DNA from: Caballeronia sordidicola
GTDB lineage: Bacteria; Pseudomonadota; Gammaproteobacteria; Burkholderiales; Burkholderiaceae
Reading direction: 5' to 3'
Assembly: GCF_000729995.1 (NCBI RefSeq)
Contig: NZ_JNFG01000199.1
Location: 670,419-734,418, forward strand
DNA length: 64,000 bases
This document shows positions 1 to 8,195 of this stretch, piece after piece (position 1 is the first letter of the stretch; the number at the start of each line of letters is the position of its first letter). The notes under the pieces are model-generated. The model was not told where the DNA came from and searched no databases. It was given only the letters and a program-made list of their open reading frames with translations. Both the position numbers and the translations under genes were made by a program.

Positions 1-87
1 TATTATCACGCGCCGGACAACGCGACACTCAATGCCATCTTCCAACAAATCGCGGGCAATTTGGGTGTGCTTCGGTTAACGCATTAG
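1..87 (+). CDS. C-terminal end of a TadG/TadE-like pilus assembly protein (partial)
   Basis: Frame 1 is open from the first base to a TAG at 85-87 and gives 28 residues. They include NATLNAIFQQIAGNLGVLRL, which resembles the C-terminal end of TadG-type Flp pilus proteins, where a short segment of the form 'L..aF..Ia..l..LRL' follows the vWA-like region. The rest of the gene lies left of the window. TadG proteins are inner-membrane anchored and act in Flp/tight-adherence pilus assembly. Only the tail is visible, so the family call rests on this motif alone. Bases 88-322 show no gene. Confidence 0.5.
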   Translation, partial: YYHAPDNATLNAIFQQIAGNLGVLRLTH

Positions 88-322
88 TCTGCGCTGGACG
101 GTTCAAGTGGTATCGTTCTCTCGCAGTAGCTCGCGTGGGGTTGCACTGTTCATGTTCGTCAATGTGGCGGACGCGAGCGACGCACCCCCCCAGCGGACTT
201 CCTTCAGGGCACACGCGGCCTTCGCGATCCTGAGCGCAAGCAGGCTGTCTTATCGTCCACTTCCTGAGCAATTGCGTGTCATCCCCGTCAACGCGTCGCG
301 AACTCCCTACCTCAACAGCCCC

Positions 323-3300
323 CTATCGAGGCACCTCTCCGCCGCCCCCTTCCGCAGGCCAACTAAAAGGTTCCCTGACCAATCGTTCCAACTCGCTGGG
401 CGAGACGGGCTTGCTGTAGTGATAGCCCTGGATTTCGTGACAGTCGTTGTCACGCAGGAAATCAAGTTGCCTTTCCGTTTCGACGCCTTCGGCAATGACC
501 TTGAGATTCAGTTGCCGCCCGAGTGAGATCACGGCCCGTGCGATCGCGCGGTTATCTTCGCCATCGGGCAGGTCCCGCACGAACGACTGATCTATCTTAA
601 GGCGCACGATCGGAAAGTGTTTCAATGCACTGAGACTCGAATACCCGGTTCCAAAATCGTCGATAGACAACCGCACTCCCATGGCCTGCAACTCGGTCAT
701 CGTAGCGACGGCCCCGTCGAGATCCTGCATGATGAGGCTCTCGGTGAGCTCGAGCTCGAGATACTGAGCGTCGAGCCCGCTCACGCTCAGCGCATGCGCC
801 ACCCGCGTGACCCATTCCTTCTGCTGGAACTGCCGCGCCGAGACGTTAACGGACATGGTCATTGGCGGCATACCTGCGTCCTGCCAGGCCTTGTTCTGGC
901 AACAGGCCGTATGCAGCACCCAGTCGCCGATCGAGACGATCAACCCTGTTTCCTCTGCCAGGGGTATGAACGTGGCCGGGAAGACCGGGCCCTCGATCGG
1001 GTGATCCCACCGCAACAGCGCCTCCACGCCAAAAATCTTATTCGTGCGTAAATCCACCTGCGGCTGATACACCAGCCGGAATTCGTCGTTCGCCAGCGCA
1101 TGCCGCAACTGTTCCTGAAGACGCAGCCTGTCGTGCACCTTGATGTTCATCTCAGCCGTGAACAACTGGTAGTTATTGCGGCCCATCTCTTTTGCGCGAT
1201 ACATCGCCGCATCAGCGTTCATCAGCAGAGTTTCGGCGTCAGTTCCATCGTTCGGATAACTTGCCAACCCCATGCTGCACGTGACTTGAAAGGTCTGGCC
1301 GTTCAGTTCGATCGGTTCGAGAATCGTGTCGCGAATCTTCTCGATGGCCGCCGTTATGTCTCCGTTGTTCAGCGCCTGGTCGAACAGAACGATCACGAAC
1401 TCATCACCGCCGAGCCGCACCACGGTATCAGTGCGTCGCACGCATCGCACCATACGCGCGGCCACCGTCTTCAGCAGGTCATCACCGGCGCGATGACCGA
1501 GGCTGTCATTGATCAGCTTGAAATTGTCGAGATCGATGAACACCACCGTCACGCCGCGCTGATAGCGCTGCGCATGCAGCAAAACCTGATTCAGACGATC
1601 CGAGAGCAAGGTGCGATTGGGAAGGCCCGTCAGCGCGTCGTGATTCGCCATGTGGCGGATGCGTTCCTCTGCCTGGCTACGCTCGATCGCGATGCCGCAA
1701 ATACGCGTCGCCATTGCAATGGCGTGCGCCTCGCCGGCGGTCGGTTCATGAGGATCCCGGACGAATAGCGTCAGTGCGCCAAGCGCGCTGCCGTCGTGTG
1801 ACAAAATCGGGAGCGCCCAGCAGGCACCATGATCATGCATGCCGTAGCCTTCCATTTGCTGGAGCAGGCACGCGTCCTGTGTCACGTCGGATATGTACAC
1901 GGGCTGGCGCCAATGAATCGCGCGTCCGCCCGGCTCGGCGTCTGGACCAATCACCGAGCCATGAATCTGCTTATGGTATTGCTCGGCCAGGCTGGGCGCA
2001 GCGCCCAGCTTCAGGTGCTGGCCGTCTTCGTCGCGCAGGAGCGCGACACACACCGAACCGGCGATCTGCGACTCCAGCTGCCGCGTCACATAGGAGAGGA
2101 CTTCCTCGAGCGGCGTGCTGGTGGCGATCATTTCCAACACCCGATTTTGTTCTGCACGCCTGACTTCAGCGCGTTTGCGCGAACTGATGTCGCGCACGAT
2201 CGCGACCACGCCGTCTTCTACCCGCACAACCTGCCGCTGCAGCCATACCGATGACGTATCGGGTCTCTCGTGTATCCATTCATGCTCCTCGACAGCAGCC
2301 GTGAGCGCGACGCCGACCAATTTGTCAAACATGCCGTCATCGCGACAATGAGGGAACGCAACATCGAGCGACTTACCGACCAACATGCCACGATGCCTGC
2401 CTGACAGTTCGGCTCCCCGGCGATTCGTGTCGGTAAGCGCAAAGTCGACGATCTGGCCGTTGGCTCCGCGTTCGCTACGAAAGACGAAAAATGCGTCCAG
2501 ACTGGCCTCCGACGCCGCGTAGTAGGTCTGCTGCGCCAGGCGTGCACGCTGCCGGCTGACAGCGAGCTGCCAGCTCAAGCGGCTCAGCACAAACGCCAGC
2601 ATGACCAGCACCACGCTGCCGCCGCCGGCCCACAGCAGATAGGCACGCCGGTGCCGACGGAGCTGCGCGACCTGCTCGTCGTGGCCGAGACCCACCATCG
2701 CGATGAGCGGAAAGCCGTGCAGCGTGCGCATATTTGTGTAGCGCGGCACCCCGTGATCCCAAGGCTGGATCGATGCCATACCGGTTGATGCTGCGGCGGC
2801 CGCGCGTACGGCAGTCAAAGAGAGGCGCTCGCCCCACGACTGTTGCTCACCCACTTGTTCGGCACGCATGACGCCATCGGTGCCGAGCAAGGCCAGCACG
2901 CCCTCTGTGCCCATCCGCGCGTAGTCGTAGCTGCTCGTGAAATAGCCGGGGTCTACAGATAGAATGACGACCCCGGCAAAACCGCCGGCTGCGTTCTGCA
3001 GCCGGCGGCTGAAGGTGATTTCGGGGGTCCCCGTGACGGGATCGCGCGTGACCTCGCTCACAAAGGGCATTGCGGCATCATCGACACGATCGCGCTGCGT
3101 CCAGAAATAAGGCTCGTCCACTACCGTTACTGACGCCTGAGGCCGGGTTGCGGCGCTAAGCCGGCCGTCAGTGCCGACAATTGCCACCTTGAACACAATG
3201 GCTGGCGGAAGTAGCCCCTTGTCCCGAAGCTCCGACAATCCTGCGGCGCCTTTCATCTCGTAGGCGTATTTGACCGTCTTTAGCGTCTGGTCGATCGAGA

Positions 3301-3616
3301 CCAGATTGCGCACCATTTGTGCCTGGTAGGTATCGGCGAGTTCGCGGCTCAACTCCGCCGCTGCACCCTGGGCAGCGACGTTTTCAGCGCTGATCAGATG
3401 GATGACGGTAGTCCAGGTGAGCACCAGCAGCATGGCTGCGAACAGCGGAAACAGGACATAGGCTTCGAGCAGGCGTCGCAGAACGGGACGCAGCGCCATA
3501 CCCAATGCGATCAAACGGCCGTACGGGCCGCTTGATACGAACTGAGCGTTTGATTCGATAAGGCTGCGCATACATTCCAGGTTTCGTGTGTCGACGTGCC
3601 GCCACGTGACTGCCAA
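323..3616 (-). CDS. Membrane-bound GGDEF/EAL cyclic-di-GMP signalling protein with CACHE-like, PAS and GAF regions
   Basis: About 1097 residues. A first membrane helix (around residues 48-70) and a second (around 330-350) enclose a periplasmic region typical of CACHE sensor domains. They are followed by a PAS-like part (370-480), a GAF-like part (495-650), GGDEF and C-terminal EAL. The GGDEF motif is intact (RLGGDEFVIV), so a diguanylate cyclase is possible; the EAL motif (VEALLRW) and DDFGTGYSS loop are intact, so c-di-GMP hydrolysis is possible. Which activity dominates cannot be told. The first start is TTG at 3616; an ATG at 3571 is an alternative. It lies 13 bases after the PstS-like gene on the same strand, suggesting that the sensor is co-transcribed with the porin and binding protein. 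Confidence 0.93.
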   Translation of the reverse strand: MAVTWRHVDTRNLECMRSLIESNAQFVSSGPYGRLIALGMALRPVLRRLLEAYVLFPLFAAMLLVLTWTTVIHLISAENVAAQGAAAELSRELADTYQAQMVRNLVSIDQTLKTVKYAYEMKGAAGLSELRDKGLLPPAIVFKVAIVGTDGRLSAATRPQASVTVVDEPYFWTQRDRVDDAAMPFVSEVTRDPVTGTPEITFSRRLQNAAGGFAGVVILSVDPGYFTSSYDYARMGTEGVLALLGTDGVMRAEQVGEQQSWGERLSLTAVRAAAAASTGMASIQPWDHGVPRYTNMRTLHGFPLIAMVGLGHDEQVAQLRRHRRAYLLWAGGGSVVLVMLAFVLSRLSWQLAVSRQRARLAQQTYYAASEASLDAFFVFRSERGANGQIVDFALTDTNRRGAELSGRHRGMLVGKSLDVAFPHCRDDGMFDKLVGVALTAAVEEHEWIHERPDTSSVWLQRQVVRVEDGVVAIVRDISSRKRAEVRRAEQNRVLEMIATSTPLEEVLSYVTRQLESQIAGSVCVALLRDEDGQHLKLGAAPSLAEQYHKQIHGSVIGPDAEPGGRAIHWRQPVYISDVTQDACLLQQMEGYGMHDHGACWALPILSHDGSALGALTLFVRDPHEPTAGEAHAIAMATRICGIAIERSQAEERIRHMANHDALTGLPNRTLLSDRLNQVLLHAQRYQRGVTVVFIDLDNFKLINDSLGHRAGDDLLKTVAARMVRCVRRTDTVVRLGGDEFVIVLFDQALNNGDITAAIEKIRDTILEPIELNGQTFQVTCSMGLASYPNDGTDAETLLMNADAAMYRAKEMGRNNYQLFTAEMNIKVHDRLRLQEQLRHALANDEFRLVYQPQVDLRTNKIFGVEALLRWDHPIEGPVFPATFIPLAEETGLIVSIGDWVLHTACCQNKAWQDAGMPPMTMSVNVSARQFQQKEWVTRVAHALSVSGLDAQYLELELTESLIMQDLDGAVATMTELQAMGVRLSIDDFGTGYSSLSALKHFPIVRLKIDQSFVRDLPDGEDNRAIARAVISLGRQLNLKVIAEGVETERQLDFLRDNDCHEIQGYHYSKPVSPSELERLVREPFSWPAEGGGGEVPR

Positions 3617-3629
3617 CGGCGGCGTCCGA

Positions 3630-4067
3630 CTAGTGAGGCGTCAGCACTGCCTTGACGCTGGCGTCCAGTTCGCTCCTGTCGATGTAGCCGATCGAATCCG
3701 GCTTGGCGACGATTGCCTTTTTTACCGCGGCGGCATCTGGTAGTTCACGCGGAGGCTGGCCCTGCCCTGTGAAGATCAGCTTCGACCAGTACGCTTTCAG
3801 TTGCGCCGCCGACTTGCCTGTAACCCGCCTGTAGAACTCTGCGCGGCTCGCGGCGTCTTCTGCCAGGTCGAGCGGAACGGCCGCGCCACCGCCCGGAAAA
3901 TAGGCCGCGCGGCCGAGGAAAATATCCGCCACCTGGCCGTTGCTGAGTTCGGCCAGCGGGTTTGAGGCGGATACGACCACGACCAGCTCGGCCATCGACG
4001 CCTGGGCGCTCAACCCGAGCACCAAGCCTATAAGAACCACCCTGACGTTTTTGTTGGCGATGTCCAC
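3630..4067 (-). CDS. Small PstS-like periplasmic substrate-binding protein
   Basis: A 145-residue secreted protein. The GTG at 4067 is chosen because GGAG precedes it by a few bases and it places a signal peptide (VRVVLIGLVLGLSAQASMA) at the N-terminus. The mature part has the pattern of the short PstS-like family: VVVVSASNPLAELSNGQVADIF, a PLD(L)AEDAASRAEFYRRVTGKS segment and a C-terminal KPDSIGYIDRSEL motif. It is about half the length of a classical phosphate-binding protein, so it may bind an anion as a single-lobe sensor and not feed an ABC importer; no permease genes are near. It lies 11 bases after the porin gene and 13 bases before the GGDEF/EAL gene. Confidence 0.8.
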   Translation of the reverse strand: MDIANKNVRVVLIGLVLGLSAQASMAELVVVVSASNPLAELSNGQVADIFLGRAAYFPGGGAAVPLDLAEDAASRAEFYRRVTGKSAAQLKAYWSKLIFTGQGQPPRELPDAAAVKKAIVAKPDSIGYIDRSELDASVKAVLTPH

Positions 4068-4078
4068 GAAGGCTCCGA

Positions 4079-5215
4079 TCAGAAAACGAAGTCGAGAACG
4101 GCGCTGAACACGTTGGTGCCGCTGCCGAGCTGGAAATTCGGTTGGAGGTTGGTGAACGAGCCTGTCGAATTCGCGGGCAGCCAAACGTGATCGAATTGAA
4201 CCTTCAGGTCCATGTTCTTCATGAAGTCCCAGCGCACCCCGGCCGAGATGTCTTTTTGCCCCATGTTGTAGTTCGGAACGAGGGTGGCGTGTCCGAGCGA
4301 ATGTGATTCGGAATACGTCAGGAACGGCGTAAACTTGTTGATCCGGTAGCCGCCGGTCACGTAGCCGCTCATATAGCCGGGGGTGAGCTGGTCGACGGTG
4401 ACGCGTGCAAGTTCTCCTTGCACGAACCACGGCCCTGGGTCGTAGTCAACGGCCATGCTGTAGACGTTCGCAGGCAGCTTCGGCTCCAGAACGGCGAGTT
4501 TCACATCGGCGTGCAGCAAGCCGAAATGCACGGTGAAATCGCGATATTCAATCGTATCGAACGCGCCCACAATGCCGGTACCCGTGGTCCTGATCATTCC
4601 GGGATTCACGTGAAAAGCGCTATAGCCGTAGAGCACCCGCACCGTGTTGACCACATCGTCGAGGCGAAATCGATACGACAGGTCGGCGCCGTCGCTATTC
4701 GTTATCGGCACGGTGTTATAGACCTCGGCCGGCACGCGTACCCAAGGATTCGCATAGCCCACATCGCGATAGTCGGAGTTCAGGAACGTCGGCAGTTCGA
4801 TCCGTCCGATGCGCACGCTGAAGTCCGGTGTGAACGCGTATTTCAGGTTTGCCCACTCAATCTGCGGCACAAACGTATTGTCGTAACGGTGCTGGGACAC
4901 GACTTGAACGACCGCGGAGAGCTTGTCGGTAAAGCGGCCAACAAGTTGTACGCCGAGCTTGGTGTCATCGGCGAAGTCGTAGGTGCGGCTATGTCCGGCG
5001 CCGTTTGGCTCGAACGCCGTGCTAATGAAGTCAGCGCTATCGAGACTCGAATGCGTCATCCCAAGCGTTCCGAAGCCGCTTAGCGTAAACATGCTTGGCG
5101 AGGCAGTGGCGTTCGACGCGTCCTCAGCGCGTGCGCTGGTCATACAGGCCAGTGCTATCGCAGTCAGTGATGCGGCGCGCAACGACCTCCGCCCGTTACC
5201 GAAGCGCTTCTTCAT
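4079..5215 (-). CDS. Outer-membrane beta-barrel porin-like protein
   Basis: 378 residues from ATG 5215 (an in-frame upstream ATG at 5257 would add 14 residues ahead of a clear signal peptide). The start KKRFGNGRRSLRAASLTAIA is followed by a likely cleavage after ARA. The mature protein alternates short amphipathic strands (FTLSGFGTLGMTHSSL, RIGRIELPTFLNSDYRDVGYA) and ends in Phe (SAVLDFVF), as outer-membrane barrels do. It belongs with porin-like proteins that precede small PstS-like proteins and GGDEF proteins in Burkholderiales. The substrate is unknown. It is the first gene of a likely three-gene leftward operon. Confidence 0.85.
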   Translation of the reverse strand: MKKRFGNGRRSLRAASLTAIALACMTSARAEDASNATASPSMFTLSGFGTLGMTHSSLDSADFISTAFEPNGAGHSRTYDFADDTKLGVQLVGRFTDKLSAVVQVVSQHRYDNTFVPQIEWANLKYAFTPDFSVRIGRIELPTFLNSDYRDVGYANPWVRVPAEVYNTVPITNSDGADLSYRFRLDDVVNTVRVLYGYSAFHVNPGMIRTTGTGIVGAFDTIEYRDFTVHFGLLHADVKLAVLEPKLPANVYSMAVDYDPGPWFVQGELARVTVDQLTPGYMSGYVTGGYRINKFTPFLTYSESHSLGHATLVPNYNMGQKDISAGVRWDFMKNMDLKVQFDHVWLPANSTGSFTNLQPNFQLGSGTNVFSAVLDFVF

Positions 5216-5329
5216 GGTATTGCCGGTGATATGCGGAATGAATGAGCGGCGCCACATGACAACCGATGGCCAACCTGCTTTAGATATTCTGATTAACGGC
5301 CGCTGCGATTAAACCTTGAGACCAATGGG

Positions 5330-5548
5330 CTAAACGGCCTTGACCGCTGTCCTGGTGGTAGGCGCCGTTTGGCGTCCAGGCGGCGACAGGCGGCGCAGCG
5401 CCACCTTTGCGCGATCGGCTGCGTGCACGACTGCGTGCTCGTGAGTCGCCGCGCCAAGGCGGAAAAAAGCCACGGACTCCGTTAAACGCCGACCCTGTTC
5501 TTCCAGCGATTGAGAGGCCGCCGCCGCTTCTTCGACCCACTCAGCGAA
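5330..5548 (-). pseudogene. Relic C-terminus of a methyl-accepting chemotaxis protein
   Basis: Directly after the cheV stop, and in the same frame, 72 codons run to a TAG at 5332-5330 with no start codon of their own. They encode WVEEAAAASQSLEEQGRRL followed by TESVAFFRL, the hallmark end of the chemoreceptor signalling helix (compare ALVEQATAAAQAMADQAKSL in the intact receptor at 51.2-52.8 kb), and then a short Ala/Arg-rich tail. The rest of the receptor is missing. This is best read as what is left of a chemoreceptor gene after a deletion whose breakpoint lies at the end of cheV. Confidence 0.8.
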
Positions 5549-6514
5549 TCAGGCTGCGACGGCATGCCCCAGCGTTTCACGCAACACCGTGGCTAGCTCG
5601 TGCGCGACGAACTTGGAGATATACGCATCGGCGCCGACTTTTCTCACGTGTTCCTCATTGGCAGATCCCGACAACGAAGAATGGATGACGACCGGGATCG
5701 ATCGCAGCGCGGCGTTACCCTTGATCTTGCGAGTCAAGGTGAAGCCGTCCATTTCCGGCATCTCGAGGTCCGTTAAAACGAGTGCGATTTCGTCACTTAC
5801 CGCGCGCCCCGATGCATGTGCGCGTTTTTCCGCCGCGTCCAGCATGTTCCATGCTTCGAGCCCCGTTTTCGCCATGATGAACGGCAAGCCCATTGCAGTG
5901 AGACTCTGCTCAATCAAGCTGCGCGCTACACCCGAATCATCGGCCGCGAGAATCTTGGCGCCACGCGCAATATTGACGCGGCCGACGCTAGCCTCAGTAA
6001 TATCAGGCTCGCTTCCCGGAAGCACGTCGCGCAAAATCTGCTCGACGTCGAGCAGTTGAGCCAGACGCGAGCCGTCTACGTTTCCATCGAGACGTGCGAT
6101 GCTGGTCACGGTCTTTCCGCTCGAATGCGCTTCCGCAGACAGCACCTGATCCCACTCAAGGCGGACGATGTCATCGACCTCTTCAACCGCAAACCCCTGG
6201 GTCGTCCTGGCAAACTCAGTGACGAGCAAGATCCGTGGTTTCCCCCTCGGTGTACAACCCGTCAGCCTAGGCAAGTCAATGACAGGAATGATTTGCCCGC
6301 GAATATCAGCAATGCCGAGGATATTGTCCGATGCGCCTGCGATGACCGTAAAGGCAGGCATCTCGATGATCTCCCGAACCTTGAACACGTTGATGCCGTA
6401 AAGTTCGCGTTGCGTCGAGTTCGGTGCTTCGCCAAGGCGGAACAGGAGCAGTTCGAAGCGGTTGTTTCCGGCCAGGTTGGTCCGCTGCTCAACATCATGC
6501 TGGGAACTACTCAT
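5549..6514 (-). CDS. cheV: CheV chemotaxis coupling protein (CheW domain plus receiver domain)
   Basis: 321 residues from ATG 6514, which has GAGG upstream; ATG 6541 is a possible longer start with a poorer site. Residues about 20-165 form a CheW-like domain (FELLLFRLG, GINVFKVREIIE, IRGQIIPVIDLP). Residues about 185-315 form a response-regulator receiver with acidic pocket (AADDSG), phospho-acceptor Asp in VLTDLEMPEMDGF and a C-terminal Lys (ISKF). CheV links chemoreceptors to the CheA kinase and adapts signalling through its own phosphorylation. The gene stands alone between a receptor relic and a small unknown ORF, with an orphan fliM divergent nearby. Confidence 0.95.
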   Translation of the reverse strand: MSSSQHDVEQRTNLAGNNRFELLLFRLGEAPNSTQRELYGINVFKVREIIEMPAFTVIAGASDNILGIADIRGQIIPVIDLPRLTGCTPRGKPRILLVTEFARTTQGFAVEEVDDIVRLEWDQVLSAEAHSSGKTVTSIARLDGNVDGSRLAQLLDVEQILRDVLPGSEPDITEASVGRVNIARGAKILAADDSGVARSLIEQSLTAMGLPFIMAKTGLEAWNMLDAAEKRAHASGRAVSDEIALVLTDLEMPEMDGFTLTRKIKGNAALRSIPVVIHSSLSGSANEEHVRKVGADAYISKFVAHELATVLRETLGHAVAA

Positions 6515-6595
6515 CTGATTCGCCTCGATTCTGTGCAGCATGACCGATTGTTCGGAGCACGCTTCGATATAGTTGATGACGCAGCTTTCTTCTCC

Positions 6596-6627
6596 GGCTG
6601 CAAACAGGCTGCAAACAGGCTGCGCAA
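6596..6627. repeat. Short tandem repeat upstream of cheV
   Basis: The unit GGCTGCAAACA occurs twice in a row and is followed by a third, diverged copy (GGCTGCGCAAG). It lies about 80-110 bases upstream of the preferred cheV start. It probably arose by replication slippage; it could also affect cheV expression, but nothing shows this directly. Confidence 0.7.
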
Positions 6628-6687
6628 GGTGCGGATCCGCAAGCCGACGATGCGTTCCGTAAGCAAGCGCTGGTCGAACTTCGAATT

Positions 6688-6900
6688 CTATTGTTCAGAC
6701 GTTTGTCGCTTAGCCATCGCTTCATATGTGTTAACGACACATAGTTCGCCAGCTTGATTTTTGATTTTCTCAAGACCCCTAAGGTATTCCCTATAAGGCA
6801 CGCTTGAAGGTTGGGCGTCTGCTTGTCCGCCATGCCCACGTATTTCCGCCAAGCGGAGCGCAACACCCGCATAGGAGCCCAAGTCGGTGAACTGAGCCAC
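6688..6900 (-). CDS. Small hypothetical protein (70 residues)
   Basis: GTG start at 6900 preceded by GAGAGG with a 7-base spacing, which is a good ribosome binding site. The product is soluble with a mixed helical composition (MAQFTDLGSYAGVALRLAEI at the start, many Gln and Glu at the end) and matches no family I recognise. Its third-position GC is lower than that of its neighbours, like the whole 6.5-7.0 kb gap. It lies upstream of cheV on the same strand with a gap of about 170 bases. It may be a real small gene or an older remnant; the ribosome binding site is the main argument for it. Confidence 0.35.
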   Translation of the reverse strand: MAQFTDLGSYAGVALRLAEIRGHGGQADAQPSSVPYREYLRGLEKIKNQAGELCVVNTYEAMAKRQTSEQ

Positions 6901-7078
6901 AATCGCGCCTCTCTTTGCGGCCTTGCAATCCCTGCACTAGGCTAAGCTTGGCTTACGCTGCAAATGAAGGACCGCCAGCGTATTGAATTAAGAACGTGCT
7001 GCAAAAGGGACCTGCCTTACCCCGAAGCGACAAAGTACCGTTTTAGAAAATCGCGACCAATCAGATCAAAGGGCGGGA

Positions 7079-8077
7079 ATGGGCCACGAAGAATTCATGT
7101 CGCAGGAGGAGGTCGATGCGCTGTTGAAGGGCGTCACCGGCGAGACCGACACGGTTGTCGAGCAAACCTCTTCGTCGGTCCCACGCCCCTACAATCTGTC
7201 CGCCCAGGAGCGTATAGTCCGGGGCCGGATGGCAGGCCTTGAAATTATCAACGATCGCTTCGCTCGCCTCCTGCGCGGCGGGATCTTTCATTTGATGCGC
7301 CGCACCGCAGAGATATCGGTCGGAGCGATCAAGGTTCAAAAGTACAGCGAATTTACGCGCAACCTCCCCATTCCGACCAACCTGAATCTAGTGCATGTCA
7401 AACCGCTGCGCGGTACCGCGCTCTTTGTGTTTGACCCGAATCTGGTGTTCTTCGTGGTAGATAACCTGTTTGGTGGCGACGGGCGGTTTCACGTTCGTGT
7501 AGAGGGGCGCGAGTTCACCGCTACTGAACAGCGCATCATTGGCAAACTGCTCGACGTGGTTTTTGAACACTATATGGCCTCGTGGATGAACGTACGCCCC
7601 CTGACCCTGGAATACGTTCGATCAGAGATGCATACGCAGTTCGCGAACGTGGCGACACCCAATGAGATCGTCATTGTCACCGAGTTTTCCATCGAGTTTG
7701 GTACGACCGGAGGAACACTGCACGTTTGCCTGCCGTATTCAATGATCGAGCCCATTCGTGATTTGCTGTTTTCACCGCATCAGGGAGAGACGCTTGACGT
7801 CGACGAGCGATGGGGGCGCGTGCTCGCCACGCAATTGCAGGCGGCCGAGCTCGAGGTGACAGTTGATCTCGTCGACATACCGACCACGTTCGAGAAGCTC
7901 CTGAGCATGCGCATAGGCGACGTGATTCCGATTAACCTCGGCCAATTCGTCACCGCCAAAGTGGACTCCGTGCCGGTCATGGAGTGCGGCTATGGAATTT
8001 TCAATGGCCAGTACGCGCTACGCGTGAACAAGATGATCGCTTCAGAACAAGCATTGAAAGCGGTGGTGGAATATTAG
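7079..8077 (+). CDS. fliM: Flagellar motor switch protein FliM (orphan copy)
   Basis: 332 residues. The N-terminus MGHEEFMSQEEVDALLKGV carries the conserved CheY-P-binding peptide (EEVDALL) and is typical of Burkholderia FliM, supporting the ATG at 7079 over the one at 7097. The middle domain with NLFGGDGRFH and the C-terminal FliN-like part (LLSMRIGDVIPINL) are both present, so the protein looks complete. FliM forms the switch ring in the flagellar C-ring and sets rotation direction. In this group fliM normally sits in fliLMNOPQR; here no other fli genes flank it, so this is a stand-alone copy, with cheV on the opposite strand. Confidence 0.93.
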   Translation: MGHEEFMSQEEVDALLKGVTGETDTVVEQTSSSVPRPYNLSAQERIVRGRMAGLEIINDRFARLLRGGIFHLMRRTAEISVGAIKVQKYSEFTRNLPIPTNLNLVHVKPLRGTALFVFDPNLVFFVVDNLFGGDGRFHVRVEGREFTATEQRIIGKLLDVVFEHYMASWMNVRPLTLEYVRSEMHTQFANVATPNEIVIVTEFSIEFGTTGGTLHVCLPYSMIEPIRDLLFSPHQGETLDVDERWGRVLATQLQAAELEVTVDLVDIPTTFEKLLSMRIGDVIPINLGQFVTAKVDSVPVMECGYGIFNGQYALRVNKMIASEQALKAVVEY

Positions 8078-8195
8078 CCCTGCTGATGGTTCGACGCGTA
8101 GAGACTAGCGCGAGGCCTGAGAAGAGCAGCGGCAGGTCAATCTCTAACGGCATTGAAACCATCGACCAGAACGTTCACCCGGATCTGACGGGAAT

